This document shows positions 34,136 to 45,543 of a stretch of DNA of 64,000 nucleotides, in pieces. Location of the stretch: positions 12,619,501 to 12,683,500 of the forward strand of contig JALGPY010000008.1 of assembly GCA_023055425.1 (NCBI GenBank), given 5' to 3'. Both the position numbers and the translations under genes were made by a program. Position 1 is the first letter of the stretch. Each line of letters starts with the position of its first letter. Source of the stretch: Linanthus parryae. Its lineage: Eukaryota > Streptophyta > Magnoliopsida > Ericales > Polemoniaceae. The notes under the pieces were generated by a model, which worked only from the letters and a program-made list of their open reading frames with translations, was not told the DNA's origin and searched no databases.

Positions 34136-34952
34136 CAATGGATCTAGACTTTCGAGTCTCAGGCCAATGCCACTGTCTTCCTAGCAAAGTATTATGGTCG
34201 CGCTGGACTGCAGCACCTCCTCAATGCCGGCCCTGATCACCTCCGTCCTGGTAATCTCGGAGCCACATCTCCAAAATTATTGCTAAATGTTGTAATTGAT
34301 ATTCAAAATACTTTGAAATTGGAAAAAGACTAATGATAGTTCTATGTTCTAATTTGCAGAAATTTTAAAATCCTTACTCTACGAGGCTTGTGGGCGGATC
34401 GTGAACCCAATCTACGTCTATGTCGGGTTGCTCTGGTCCGGTAACTGGAACCTCTGTCAGACCGCCGTGGAAGCAGTCCTCAGCGGTGCGCCGATCGTGC
34501 AGGTATCGCCGGAATCGGCAATCGGCACTATGAGTCCACCTCTCATGGCTGGTGACATTAGGCATGTTTTCAAGGAGGAGGCATTTGAAGCCTCTCGTGA
34601 TGAGTGGGTGAAGTTCAAGGGAGCTGTGGTGAGTGGGTCCAAGTTGCATGCAGAAGCCGAGTTGTCTATGGATGAAGCTGCAGCCCAGATGATTTGGAGC
34701 TGGTCGAACAAAAATGATATGTTTTTCGGGTCGGCGAGTCACGATTCAGTGTTGAGTCGTGAGGAAAAGAAAGGACATAGCGGCTGCAAGAGCGCTTCGG
34801 CAGAGATAGTGGAGGCTTCACTGGTGATGGAGGCGCAAGGGCGGGCCAGCGGTGGAAATCTTGAGCTAGAGTTGACGCTCGGGTTGGAGCCGGTTTTGAA
34901 GGAAAATAGAATGATCGTTGAGGATGAGATGATGATGGATGGTGTGGAATAA

Positions 34953-36776
34953 GCCACATGTGGGAGTCAGCTCCTGCTGAACTTTTCGGCATAATAATAG
35001 GAAGTCTAATGGGAAAGTTGGTCCCTCAGATAGGTCCACCTACCTTCAGATTTTTGTCATTTTGTTTTAGTTTTGGCTTTATCTATTGTGAAAAAAAACT
35101 AATGTTGGAGGGAGGGTGTAATATTAAATAATTAAAGTTGCTGAGGCAACGACAATTAGAAATCATTTGGAATTGAATGATGTTGCTGTTGATTTTTCCT
35201 TGTGTGTGCTTAATTACTTTTTCTGAAGTTAATTTGATGTCTAACGTTCTTATGATAAGAATTGTTATGGAAAAATTGATGTTGTCGCTCTTGTGAATCA
35301 ATTGCATTGCATTACCCTAAATTTGATCTTTCTATTTGGTGTTCTAGATCTTGTGAATCAATTACAGTGCATTATCCTAAATTTAAAGTTGTAGTATACT
35401 TCCATAAATTGTCATCTCCAATCCTTGTTTCATAGCTAGAATCACAATTTCCTTGCACCTAAATTTAAAGTTGTAGTATACTTCCATAAATTGTCATCTC
35501 CAATCCTTGTTTCATAGCTAGAATCACAATTTCCTTGCACCGATTCCCCAATTCGGAATGTTGGCTCGAGCTTTGATTACCTCTCCGTTGTGGTTTCTGA
35601 TAATTGCTCCGCGTGTGCCCAATTTCTCCTCTTGATACCATGTCTCTATTGAAGATCATTATATCCATATCCTTTGGTGGTCATTTCTAAGTTTTTGTAG
35701 ATTTACCATCAGGATTTAGAAATGGGTTCTCTTCTTTTTTGCATTGATAGACTCGTACTCATTTAGGTTTTTTTTCATTTTTCTTGCATTGAATGAAATG
35801 TGATTCTTAAAGGGTTACTCTTTTGCTGGCATTGATTGATATATACTCCTGTAGGTGGTTTTGGGCTTGATCATCTGATGCCGCATCCAATCTACTATGT
35901 CCCTCAAATTTTACTTAGTATTTGTTGGTCGACAAGTACCACAACCATACAGAGAAGATTTTTTCATGTGGTGATTTATTTCTTTGGGACACTTGATAGT
36001 TCACTCTCTATAGTTCACCATTTTTTTGGCTTATACTCCTCTTTCAGTGAGCGGGCCCATAAATCTTTTTCTATTAGCACAGTCTCATAGTAAATCTCTA
36101 TGTCCATTCTTCATTTCTGTAGAGTTCACATTGTATTTTTATATAAATACCTATTTTTCAATTCTTGTGGCTATGGGTAGTTATTCAGTCTATATTTTCC
36201 AAACTAAGAAGGAGATTTTCTCGATTACATTTAGTTTTCGGAGAGTGATAAGCTAGCTGTTACAGATTTCACCAGTTGAGTTCTCTATCTAGCCATATTT
36301 TTGCCCATTCTCGTGCCAAATCATAGCATGCCTTGATTTAGTAGATCCGTTTTCGCTGTAGAACCATACGCACTCAACTTCTTGGTTTTCAGTTGGGATT
36401 CAGACTCCCAAGACCTCTTTTGTGTGCATCTCTAACAGGTCTCATTCTTGATTTTTATTTGTCTCAAGATATGTTATCCCAATCGATATTGTCCTTAACT
36501 AGTTTCTCCGAATTTGTAAGTTTTGATCTTTAAGGTACGGTCTTGCCAACCATGTATCCTTGAAGAAATTGATGGATTATCCATTTCTCATTGTCAAGCT
36601 TCCTCTAACCCTAAGTTTCTTTACAGGTAGAATAATGAAATGTAAGCTTAAGAAACATTTATATGCAAATAGTGTAAATTTTGGGTGGAAAGTAAACACA
36701 AACAAAAGATCTTTGTTTATTTAAATGTGAAGAATGAAGATAAAATAAGAAGGGGCAATAAAAAGAATCCACCTTC
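34953..36776 (+). repeat. 3' flank of LBD copy 2 and block upstream of copy 4
   Basis: The left part matches the 3' flanks of copies 1 and 4 (TTTTCGGCAT.ATA, TATTGTG.GTTTAG-like text). From 35300 it matches 22380-25300. No gene is seen. It contains an 82-bp tandem duplication (35379-35542) and ends at the LINE poly(A). Confidence 0.7.
35379..35542 (+). repeat. 82-bp tandem duplication
   Basis: Units starting AAATTTAAAGTTGTAGTATA repeat at about 35379 and 35461, almost identical. Confidence 0.9.
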
Positions 36777-37386
36777 TTTTTTTCAACCAAGAAGAACATC
36801 AGAATACTAATAGAAGAAACCAAGTACAACCTAACGCAAAGAAGAAGAGTAGAAATTTACACCCAAGACACCTAACAAAACCAAAAACTAGGCGGCAAAA
36901 TGGGAACAGCCAGGACCAAAAGAGCACCATTAGAAGCCTCTGTGGAAGCAGGCCAACAAACCAAAAAACACAGTCTTAGAAACATACATTACTAAGTGAT
37001 AATAAGAACATAGCGAAGCTGGAGCACCCTAACACTCAACATCAATGAAAAGAATAATAGCAGCTGATAGCTCATATCCAAGGGCAGGAGTGAACACGTG
37101 AACTAGAGAAGCTACCATCTGAGACCCCAGATCAAATCTGGTCTGGCTAGGATCATGAGGTAAATCAGCATCAAGGAGACCAGCACAAGCAGGAACTCCA
37201 TCAACAGCACTAGCAGAAACAATTTTGCAACCAGGAGGGGGCAAAACAGCAAGAGGACAAGCATCTGAAACTTCCACCCCTGCAGAGGAAACAAACTAGA
37301 CACAACCAGGGACCCAAGAGAATTCTCCCTCTCATCAGCAACCTCCACTAAGGCAACGAAAACTAAAAAACAAACAAAGGATACAA

Positions 37387-40300
37387 TTAATCATCTAAAC
37401 ACCTGAAGGCTAAGATGGCAGCTGCATTGGCATTTGCTTGTTGTAGCAGGACTTCAGTTGGAATGAGCTGCTTTTCAAAAATCAATTTATTTCTGGTTGT
37501 CCAAATATTCCAAAAAATAGCAGCAAACCAATGCCAATGTGGTTCATTACGAAAATTATTTTTCCTTTTCAACCATCCTTTAATCCATAGAATAATGTTA
37601 GGAATAAAATTTACAGGAGCCACTTTCCAAAGCCCTTGAGCTCTAGGACAAGAAAATAAAACATGAGATGCTGATTCAGGAGAGTTAGTGCAGATGGGAC
37701 AATGAGGATCAATAGAGCTAATTCTAAGATGTAAATTTTCTAAGGTGGGAAGAGAATCAATAAGGATTCTCCAAAAGAGATCAACAATATTATAAGGAAG
37801 CCCAGAAGACCATAATTTTTTCCACCTAAAATAATGGGAGATACTTATAAATTGAACATTGTCAGTAGAAAGATGGGGAGAAGAGTTATTGAAATTTTGT
37901 AGTTTGTAAGCTGAGTTAACTGAGAAGACTCCCATGGAGGAGGGCTGCCAGAAAGGCTTGTCAGTATCATCACTCAAATGAATAGGCATACTCAAAATAT
38001 GTTGGCTTAACCAGGAAGGAAATAGTTGCTCAATAATATCCCTATTCCATTGCAAAGGCTAATCCTGTATTAATTGGGCTACCCAAATTAAACTATGTCC
38101 TCCATCAACATTTTTAAGCAATCCTTAATTGAGTCCTCTGGAACTGCAGGAATCCAACCTCCTTCTCTGATCAGAATTGAGTTACCATCACCAATTTTCC
38201 AAGAAAGACCCAACTTAAGAGTATCCCTACCTTTACAGATAGCCTTCCAAGCACAAGAGGTGGTAGGATTAAGCTTCAGACCAAGAAAAGGTTTTCTTTT
38301 ACAATATGTTGAGGTGAAGTAAGTGCTAAAGTAGGAGTTGGTATCAGAAATCATTCTCCAACTATTTTTGGCTAAGAGAGTTCTATTAAAGCAAGCAAGG
38401 TTCTCAAATCCTAATCCACCTTGGCCGGAGTTGTTACAAAGGAAATTCCAAGACAGCCAGTGAATACCTTTTCTGTTCAAGTTTCCAAACCAGGAAAATC
38501 TGGCCATCATAGAAGAGATAGCACTACAATCTATCTTGGGGAAGAGGCAGATAGACATAGGATATACCAAAGTGCTAGTAATCACTGACTTAATAAGAGT
38601 ACTTCTACCCAGTGTATATAACCTAAGAACACTCCAACTTGAGCAAAGAGAGGATACCTTTTGAACAGTATTATTAATAAGCTCAGCATTTGATCCTCTT
38701 TTGTCTAAAATTATACCTAAATACTTGTTTATGCTTTGTTGAGGTTGGAGATCAATGATTGTAGTAAAATTATTAATGTCTGTATTTGAGCAATTTGAGC
38801 TAAAAATCAAAGAAGATTTATTAATATTTATGGCTTGACCAGACTATTTAGGATACTCAATTAGAATATGATTTAGGTTCTAAGTTGTATGTGGTTGGAG
38901 CTTTAAAAAAAAAGCAAAGTATCATCTGCAAATTGTAGATGAGAGATAGTTTTATTTATGGAGAAAGGGATACCAGAGATAAGACTATCTTGCTCAGCTG
39001 AATGTAGTGTACTGGAGAGGACCTCGGCACATTGAGAGAAAAGAAAGGGATACATTGGATCTCCTTGCCTAAGTCCCCTGGAAGGGAGGAAGGACTGAGA
39101 TTGAGAACAATTTATAAGCAGGCAATAAGAAACAGTGGTAACACATTGCATAATAAGTCTTACAAATCTAGTGGGGAAATGCATCTGAGTTAGAAGATAT
39201 TCAAGGAAGTCCCATCTAACCTTTTCAAAGGACTTAGAGATGTCAAGCTTGAGGGCATCCAACTTGGGATGGGAATGAGTTTTTGATTTGTGAATAGTAT
39301 AGACAAGATCTTGCCCAATTAAAATATTATATTGTATTAATATTTGAGGCACAAAACCATTTGATTAACGGAAATAAGTGAGGGAAGCACAGTTTTGATC
39401 CTATTAGCTAACACATTTGCAATAATACAATAAAGGATATTGCAAAGGCTTGTAGGCCTAAATTCAGCAACTGTTTGGGGATTATGACACTTAGGGATTA
39501 AGACAATGTGAGTTCCATTTATCTCTTTTCACATAAAGCCATAGTTTAAAAAGGATAAAACAGCTAAAGTCACAGCAGTGGAGGTAATTGGCCAAGTTTT
39601 CTGAAATAAGGCTGGTTGAAAACCATCATGGCCTGGGGCTTTGAGGTGGGGCCATCTCAAAAACAGCATTCTTAACTTCTGAAGATGATAAAGGGGAGGA
39701 AAGAAAATGTTGTTGCTCAACGGTTAACATCTTTGTAACATTAAACAAGTGGGAGAAGGCAGACAAACCATTATTCTCAACTAGCAACTCATTTAAACAA
39801 GGAGAGGGTGGGCAGTATATAGATTCATAATGCTCCAAAAAGGCAGCAGTGATATATGTTGTCTCAGAGACAAGATTTCAATTGGCAAGCTTAATGGACC
39901 AAATAGTGTTATGATTTTTCCTTACTTTTGTAAAAGCATGAAAAAAGCTGGTGTTTCTACTACCTTCTCTAAGCCACTGGCATCTAGCTCTTTGAGCCCA
40001 GAAGATCTCTTCACATTAGAGTCTTTGAAGCTCAACGTGCAGAGAGTGAAAAGTGACAGAGGCATTAGGATCAAAAAGATTCGTTTGAGCAGTAAGGAGT
40101 TTATCTTTTATAGTTTTGATCTGATTAGCAAGAGAAGGCCTAGCTAGGGACCATTCTCTAAAATCCTTAAGTGTAATAGGTAAAAGTCTGGAGACTCTGA
40201 AGCAAGGTGATCCTGGAATTCGAAGTCTCCAAATAAACTTCAGAAGATCAAAAGTAGATACATCTTTTAACCACCACTTCTCAAACCTTCTCTGAGGGGG

Positions 40301-41006
40301 CAAGCCCATATTCCTCTTTCCAAACAGATCAATGAGCATAGGGGAGTGGTCAGAGACTCTAATGCCTCGATTTTTAATAGTTAAGGAATGAAAAAGATTT
40401 AGAAAGCAAAAATTACACCAAGCCCTATACATCCTTTCAAATGTTGGAGTAGAAGTGAATCTGTTATTCGTCCATGTGAACCATGGACCAATATTTCGAA
40501 CTTCAAAGAGGCTCCAACATGAAAGAAAACTGAGGAAGCTTTCTGCCCCTCTTAGGGAAGAAGCAGAAGAGCTAGAATTTTCATATGGATAAACAAATTG
40601 ATTGAATTATCCCAAGATAACAAGGGGTCTATGAGGAGGTAACACCTCACAGAAAGCATTCCAAACTGACTCCCTATTTTCAAACACAAGGGCACCATAA
40701 ACTAGTCCAACACACCAAGAATTATTTCTGACATCTTTGACATCAAGAAGAATAATATTTAAAGAAGAGAATAAAACAGTGCAAGAAAGAACAGAGACAT
40801 TCCAGGCACGCCACAAACCTCCACTAGATCCAACAGGGTTAACACAGAAGGAGTTATCAAAACCTAATTTTCTGAGTTTTCTAGAAATAAAAATATCATC
40901 ATGCTTAGTTTCATATAAGAAAAGAAGAGACTTCGGACCAATGAAAAGATTTCATGAACTGCAGAAGGATGGCCCAACCTCTACAGTTCCAACTTAAAAG
41001 ACTCAT
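37387..41006 (-). pseudogene. LINE ORF2: endonuclease, reverse transcriptase, zf-RVT
   Basis: The ORF begins near 41006 with MSLLSWNCRGW, the usual start of an APE-type endonuclease. Fragments follow in shifting frames: 40607-40816 and 40016-40432 (ISDHSPML-like VSDHSPMLIDLFG), 39529-39838 (APGHDGFQPALFQKTW), and 38903-39352 with DISKSFEKVRWDFL, GLRQGDPMYPFLF and the catalytic LQFADDTLLFF. Next come 38088-38810 (RT thumb) and 37387-38055 (zf-RVT: WSSGLPYNIVDLFWRIL, CPICTNSPESASHVLFSCP). The catalytic Asp pair is still present, but at least four frame breaks make the protein non-functional. Confidence 0.85.
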
Positions 41007-41148
41007 GGCTGAGCTGGGGGTTGTTGAGGGACAACCACCCTAAAACCCATAGAAACAGGACCAGAAGAAAGCTTGTGATTTCCATCCACAGACACCAGCA
41101 AAGGTTCAGATATAGGATTTGAAACTTTCCTTCTTTTATGTTTAAGAG

Positions 41149-41937
41149 TCAAAAATTTATTGACATGCAAAGTAAATTTAAATGGGGGGTAATAGAATCA
41201 TGAATCGAGATTTCCAGTCTCTTAGGTTTATGAGGAGAAAGAGAGAAAGAATTATTTATAGGGAACATTCTTTTTTTATGTTTAAGAACGCAATAATCTA
41301 TCGCAGAAGGATTAAACTGAAATTTAAAGGGAGTACCTTTGGCCTTGTTTTGTTTGAGTTGTGATCTTTGATTCTTACCACATTTTTTGTGCTCATCAGA
41401 GGGATTCTGCGAAGTGGAAGGGCCTCTATTTTTGTTAGGTTTCTTAATAGCCTTGACACCAGCCTTCCTTCCTCTGGTCTTCCTAGGGACTGATGGCTCA
41501 CCTTTCTGGATTTCCTTCCGCAAAAAATCATCAATCTCGTGCATATCTTTGTTTCGTTGATTTATCTCAGCTTCCTTCTCTATGGTTGCTGAGGCTGGAA
41601 ACTCGGGGGCTTGGATGAAGAAGCCTGATTGATGGAGTTTCTTAAAAGTGGTTGGGAGAGTTCTCATGTTTGGGGAAGTGGACCGGGTGACAGGGAGAGA
41701 GACTAAATGAGAGTAGAGTGGTGGAAAAGCTTTAACTGACAACGAAGGGGGGTTATTTGTAGTGATAATGGGTGGGAGTTGTTGCAATTCACGGATCAAG
41801 GAGTCAGGAATAAAGTTGTTTGAGTTTTCGATGTGCATGCTTGTGCTCAATGGTGACTCATAAATAAGGGGGTACATGAAACGATCGGACACAATGATTG
41901 AGGATAAGGGGGGACAAGTAAACCGGTAGTTACACAT
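41149..41937 (-). CDS. LINE ORF1-like protein fragment
   Basis: The frame gives 262 residues, Ser/Pro-rich at the start and very basic in the middle (PRKTRGRKAGVKAIKKPNKNRG), as expected of an RNA-binding LINE ORF1 C-terminal part. The N-terminal part runs out at the 5' truncation (about 42014). No CCHC knuckle is visible. The short gap to ORF2 fits the ORF1-ORF2 order of plant L1 elements. Confidence 0.5.
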   Translation of the reverse strand: MCNYRFTCPPLSSIIVSDRFMYPLIYESPLSTSMHIENSNNFIPDSLIRELQQLPPIITTNNPPSLSVKAFPPLYSHLVSLPVTRSTSPNMRTLPTTFKKLHQSGFFIQAPEFPASATIEKEAEINQRNKDMHEIDDFLRKEIQKGEPSVPRKTRGRKAGVKAIKKPNKNRGPSTSQNPSDEHKKCGKNQRSQLKQNKAKGTPFKFQFNPSAIDYCVLKHKKRMFPINNSFSLSPHKPKRLEISIHDSITPHLNLLCMSINF

Positions 41938-42014
41938 GCATGTAACTGATCCGGAAATTGAACCGTTTCCAAGACATTAACTGCTTCCAATGGAACGTCA
42001 CCAGATGAGTTGGT

Positions 42015-42310
42015 TACAGTGAGTCTGCTTCTCAAGGCTGGCAACATCATGCATGTTTTCAAGGAAGAGGCATACAAGGCCTCTCGCGATTCGCACGAGG
42101 TTAAGATTCAAAAAAAGTTCAAGCGAGTAACGACGAGCGAGGCCAAGCTGCAGGCAGAAGCCGAGTCGTCTATGGATGAAGCTGCACCCCAGGTGATTTG
42201 CAGCTGGTCGAATGGAGGCATCGTTGACAATTGAGGAACATGAGCGGGCCGGTGGTGGCCATGTTGAGCTGGAGCTAACGCACGGGTTGGAGCCGACTGT
42301 GAAGGATTAG
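42015..42310 (+). pseudogene. LBD: LBD copy 4: truncated exon 2
   Basis: It starts inside exon 2 (AGTCTGCTTCTCAAGGCTGG) right after the LINE. It reads NIMHVFKEEAYKASRDSHEVK and SSMDEAAPQVICSWSN, matching copy 1. An internal deletion then removes the stretch between CSWSN and the segment encoding LTIEEQ, which shifts the frame to a TGA at 42232-42234. The EAR-like LELTLG is changed (GAGCTAACGCACGGG) and lies out of frame. Exon 1 and the intron are absent. Confidence 0.88.
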
Positions 42311-43464
42311 AAACTGATCAGCAGTGATGAGATAATGATGATGATGGACGGCATGGAAGAATCCACGTGTGAGATTCATTTTGTGTTGATTTTTCGGCAT
42401 TATAAATAGATCCACCGGTCATTAGGTTTTCCTTTTATGGGGATGGGGGGGGGAATCCTTTGTAATTTAATGATAATGCTCTTGCTTTTATCCTATTAAC
42501 GTTTTTCTGGTGTACGTGTGCTTAATTACTATATCTGAAATTAATATTGTGTTTAGTGTTTTTATGATAAGAACTGTGATGTTTTTCTCTAAAAAAAAAA
42601 AGAACTGTGATGTTTTCTCAAACAAGAAAAAGAGAGACAAAAACTGTGATGAATGAAAACACTCTTTCCAAGTTTAAGTATAGGTGGACAACTAAGTTGG
42701 TTATTATGTTAACCAAGTTACGTATTGGAGCAGGTAGAGTTTGTACAAGTTAGGAAAACTAAGTTGCTACTTGATTTGGGTTGGAAGATCTAAACTGGAG
42801 TGATGAAATTGATTGTACTTGCTTCTATTGGTCTCACTTCCGATGCAGAAGTCCTGATCCATGAGGAACTACGGTGAATCAGATAAATTATAAGTAGTTC
42901 AACAAAATTAGAAATTATTTTTTCAAGATACTAATTCTGAACGGATAGAAATTTAGACATAATTTAATACATGATGTTATGATTTAGCAATTTTAACTAA
43001 TTGTCAAAATACTAATCATTTCCGTAGTAGTGATTGGTTTTACTACTTTGGAAATATGTCTTAAATTTTGTCCATGTAGCATGACTCATCAAAATAAGAC
43101 CACTGGTGTGCATTAAGTTACTTGAATTTAGGATTGAGCCTTACATAGTTTCTTTTGCGATGTATATTCAATGTTTGCAGGTTAATTTGTAGCCGAAAGG
43201 AGCAACTTCATAGATTTGCCGTCTAGATTTATTGTGAGACTGGAAATTGTCATTTGTCAGATTGGAAATCTGTAGCCTATGAAAGGAGTAAAATGACATT
43301 TAAAAAAAAATGTAGTTTAAAAAAAACGAAGAACACTTTTACCCCTTCCAGTTTAGAAAAAGACACGTTCACCCCTTCAATGTGCCGAACTTCAAATAAC
43401 TACCAGTTAACACCCCCTACTAAGGACTTCACAATAAGGGGATGTAAGTTTTTGAAGTTCGGCA
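42311..43464 (+). repeat. Segmental duplication block: 3' flank of LBD copy 4
   Basis: It matches 17382-19460 downstream of copy 1 over about 1.1 kb, apart from insertions. The 43285-43440 portion pairs in inverted orientation with 44346-44410 and forms the left arm of an older foldback element. No gene. Confidence 0.75.
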
Positions 43465-44337
43465 TAGGGGTGCAACTTGGACGGGCTGAACCCGACCAAT
43501 CCGAACCCAGCCCGGACTAAAGTCGGACTTGGGAACATGTTTGAGTAATTTGAACGGACTCGGGCTAAAATTCTCAACCCGAATTGCAATAAGGGTCGGG
43601 CTTGGGTACGAATATTAAACAATGGGTTAGCCCGAATTGCCAGATTGTATACTTATTACCTATAAATGTTATATTTGGAGAGTATTATATAGCATATGTA
43701 TCAAGAATTTATTATTTTTTATTAATTATTGGTAATATTTTAAATTATGTTTATGTTCTTAACCAATATATTTTCTTTTTCACAAAATATTTACTATTCT
43801 CTTGTATAAATGGATAATTTTTCAATTCACTCTAACAATAAATAGTCATTATATTTTAGTCTTAAAAAATAAAGTGTCTACATTTGGTATCTATTTTTAT
43901 AGAGGGGCGCTATGTTTCACCCTTTTTTCTTCACCCTTCAAATTCACCTCATATGTGTCAAAATATTACTGTTGGGAGTATTTATTTTAAGATCTTTCTA
44001 TAATTACATCACCAACCGAAAATATCAACATAGGATGTGAAATTAAGGGGTTGAGAAAAATGTGACGTTTAGCATTTCCTATTTTTATGTGTACGTTATT
44101 AACTTAACTTTGGGAATATTTTAATTGAGTTGAATGTGATAATTATGTTAATTTATTTAGTTTAATGGGCTGGCCCGAATTCAACCCGAATCCGAATGTT
44201 TTGTTCGAATTTGGGCTTGGACGGACTGGCGATGCTCCTAACCCGCGCTACGCCGGGCTCGGGCAACCCCGACAGAACTCGGGTTTGGGCTTGGACAAGG
44301 GTGTCAACCCGCCCAGCCCGACCGAGTTGCAGTCCTA
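43465..44337. mobile_element. hAT-like non-autonomous element, 873 bp
   Basis: The ends TAGGGGTGCAACTTGG and, in reverse complement, TAGGACTGCAACTCGG match. GTTCGGCA is a perfect 8-bp target duplication at 43457-43464 and 44338-44345, the hAT signature. The subterminal GCCCGA/TCGGGC richness is typical of this plant repeat type. No transposase frame. Confidence 0.85.
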
Positions 44338-44345
44338 GTTCGGCA

Positions 44346-44910
44346 CACTGAAGGGGTGAAATAGTCATTTTCCAAACTAGAATGGGTGTAGGTGTCCTTC
44401 AGTCGAACTATAGGGCGCAAAAGTGTTCATTTACCCAACAATTATATATGAAGAATTTAATTAAAGATGCAAATTGCAACAACTATAAAACTTGTGATTG
44501 CCAAGAAACCCTCTGATAAATTGATATTAAAACCTCCTCCCAAATAGGTGTTTGTTTCATAACCTTGCCTCAAAAATGGGCATCTAACCTCCATTTGTGA
44601 GAGGTAAAAGTTGTTTGTCTTTTTCTTCGGAGGTTAGATTTTCAATTCCAACTCGGGTGATGTTAGATGACCAATTGTCCCTTTCCGGACCAACGACGAC
44701 GCCGACTCTATTCGAGCTAGGTATTGTTTGCCTTACTTTTATTTCTTAGTAGGTTCACTTTGATATTAATTTTTGTTCTGATTTTGTTGATTTTCTTATG
44801 ATTCATCATAACCTTTCAAAGCTGCTATATGATTTTGATTGAAAATGTGGAGTGTGAGCAATGGCTCAGTACTCTTGTTATCTCTTTTCCGTGGAATAAA
44901 AAACAAAAAA

Positions 44911-44941
<31 letters not shown>

Positions 44942-45056
44942 ACTGAATGTGAATAGTTTGTTGCTACTTAATTATTCGCTAATTGTAGAATGAAGATTGT
45001 GGAGTGTGCTGCCTATGCGATTTGTGTAAATATATCCCGTACGGACAAACAATATA
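44346..45056. other. Spacer, no gene seen
   Basis: The left end is the right arm of the foldback split by the hAT element. Further right is low-copy-looking sequence with a CAACGACGACGCCGAC stretch near 44690 but no supported coding frame. Confidence 0.45.
44911..44944 (+). repeat. (TAC)n(TGC)n microsatellite
   Basis: TAC triplets change to TGC triplets over 34 bases. Confidence 0.9.
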
Positions 45057-45530
45057 TGTTAGATCAACTTCAAACTTTATGTAGATTATCTAAAGGCGGA
45101 ATCATAATCTACAACACATAAACTATCACCTAGAATAGTCAAGAACGTAAGAACATTAAATAAGACTGACCTCGGTCCATAGTTAGTGAAGTCGTCTTCA
45201 AAGTCATGATGATCTTGAGTGAACCGCGATCTTCCAACCACAAATCGGACCAGCTTCAATGATCTCTCTCAATGGGAAGAGTGAGATTACTGTATTCGAA
45301 TGTGTTGGGGATCACAACCCTGGTAGTCTTTATATACTAATTTGATGAGGCTCCCATAACCCTCATCAATTAGTAATGGGCTACTACACATTACAAAGCC
45401 CACACCACTTTATGTTCCTACGAGCCCAATTATTAATTAGATCACTTTAGTGGCCCGTTTATTTGATAACCCAATAATATAACTACTAATATTTTCATAT
45501 TGGCCCACAAGGAAATAAAATTTCCCAACA
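45057..45530 (-). repeat. LARD B 3' LTR (474 bp)
   Basis: It begins TGTTAGATCAACTTC and ends TTCCCAACA on the + strand; read on the minus strand it starts TGTTGGGAAATTT directly after the polypurine tract. Terminal TG..CA are present. Confidence 0.7.
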
Positions 45531-45543
45531 ATCTCCCACTTGG
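45531..45543 (-). other. LARD B polypurine tract
   Basis: CCAAGTGGGAGAT on the minus strand adjoins the LTR start, nearly the same as the tract of the copia element at 27055. Confidence 0.7.

Larger units (their letters stand above)
25545..34952 (+). pseudogene. LBD: LBD copy 2, split by a copia retrotransposon and carrying a stop
   Basis: Exon 1 is 25545-25624 plus 34141-34249, and exon 2 is about 34359-34952. The copia element at 25625-34135 sits inside codon 27. Removing it restores TGG ATC TAG, so a stop lies where copy 1 has Arg. The zinc motif is also damaged: CSRCRVLREGCSESS has Ser for the fourth Cys. Exon 2 stays open from the acceptor TTTGCAG to TAA at 34950: [24 protein letters not shown], then LELTLGLEP and an acidic tail to DGVE. 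Exon 2 therefore decayed little, and loss of function may be recent. A 3' fragment could still be transcribed, but no LOB zinc finger would result. Confidence 0.88.
36777..42014 (-). mobile_element. L1-type LINE, degenerate, about 5.2 kb
   Basis: On the minus strand it reads ORF1 (41937-41149), endonuclease/RT ORF2 (41006-37387), a 3' UTR, and a poly(A)-like GTTGAAAAAAAGA at 36777-36790. Many frameshifts break ORF2. The 3' end abuts the LBD upstream block and the 5' end abuts the middle of LBD exon 2, without a target duplication. The insertion therefore came with a deletion, or a deletion followed. Confidence 0.85.
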
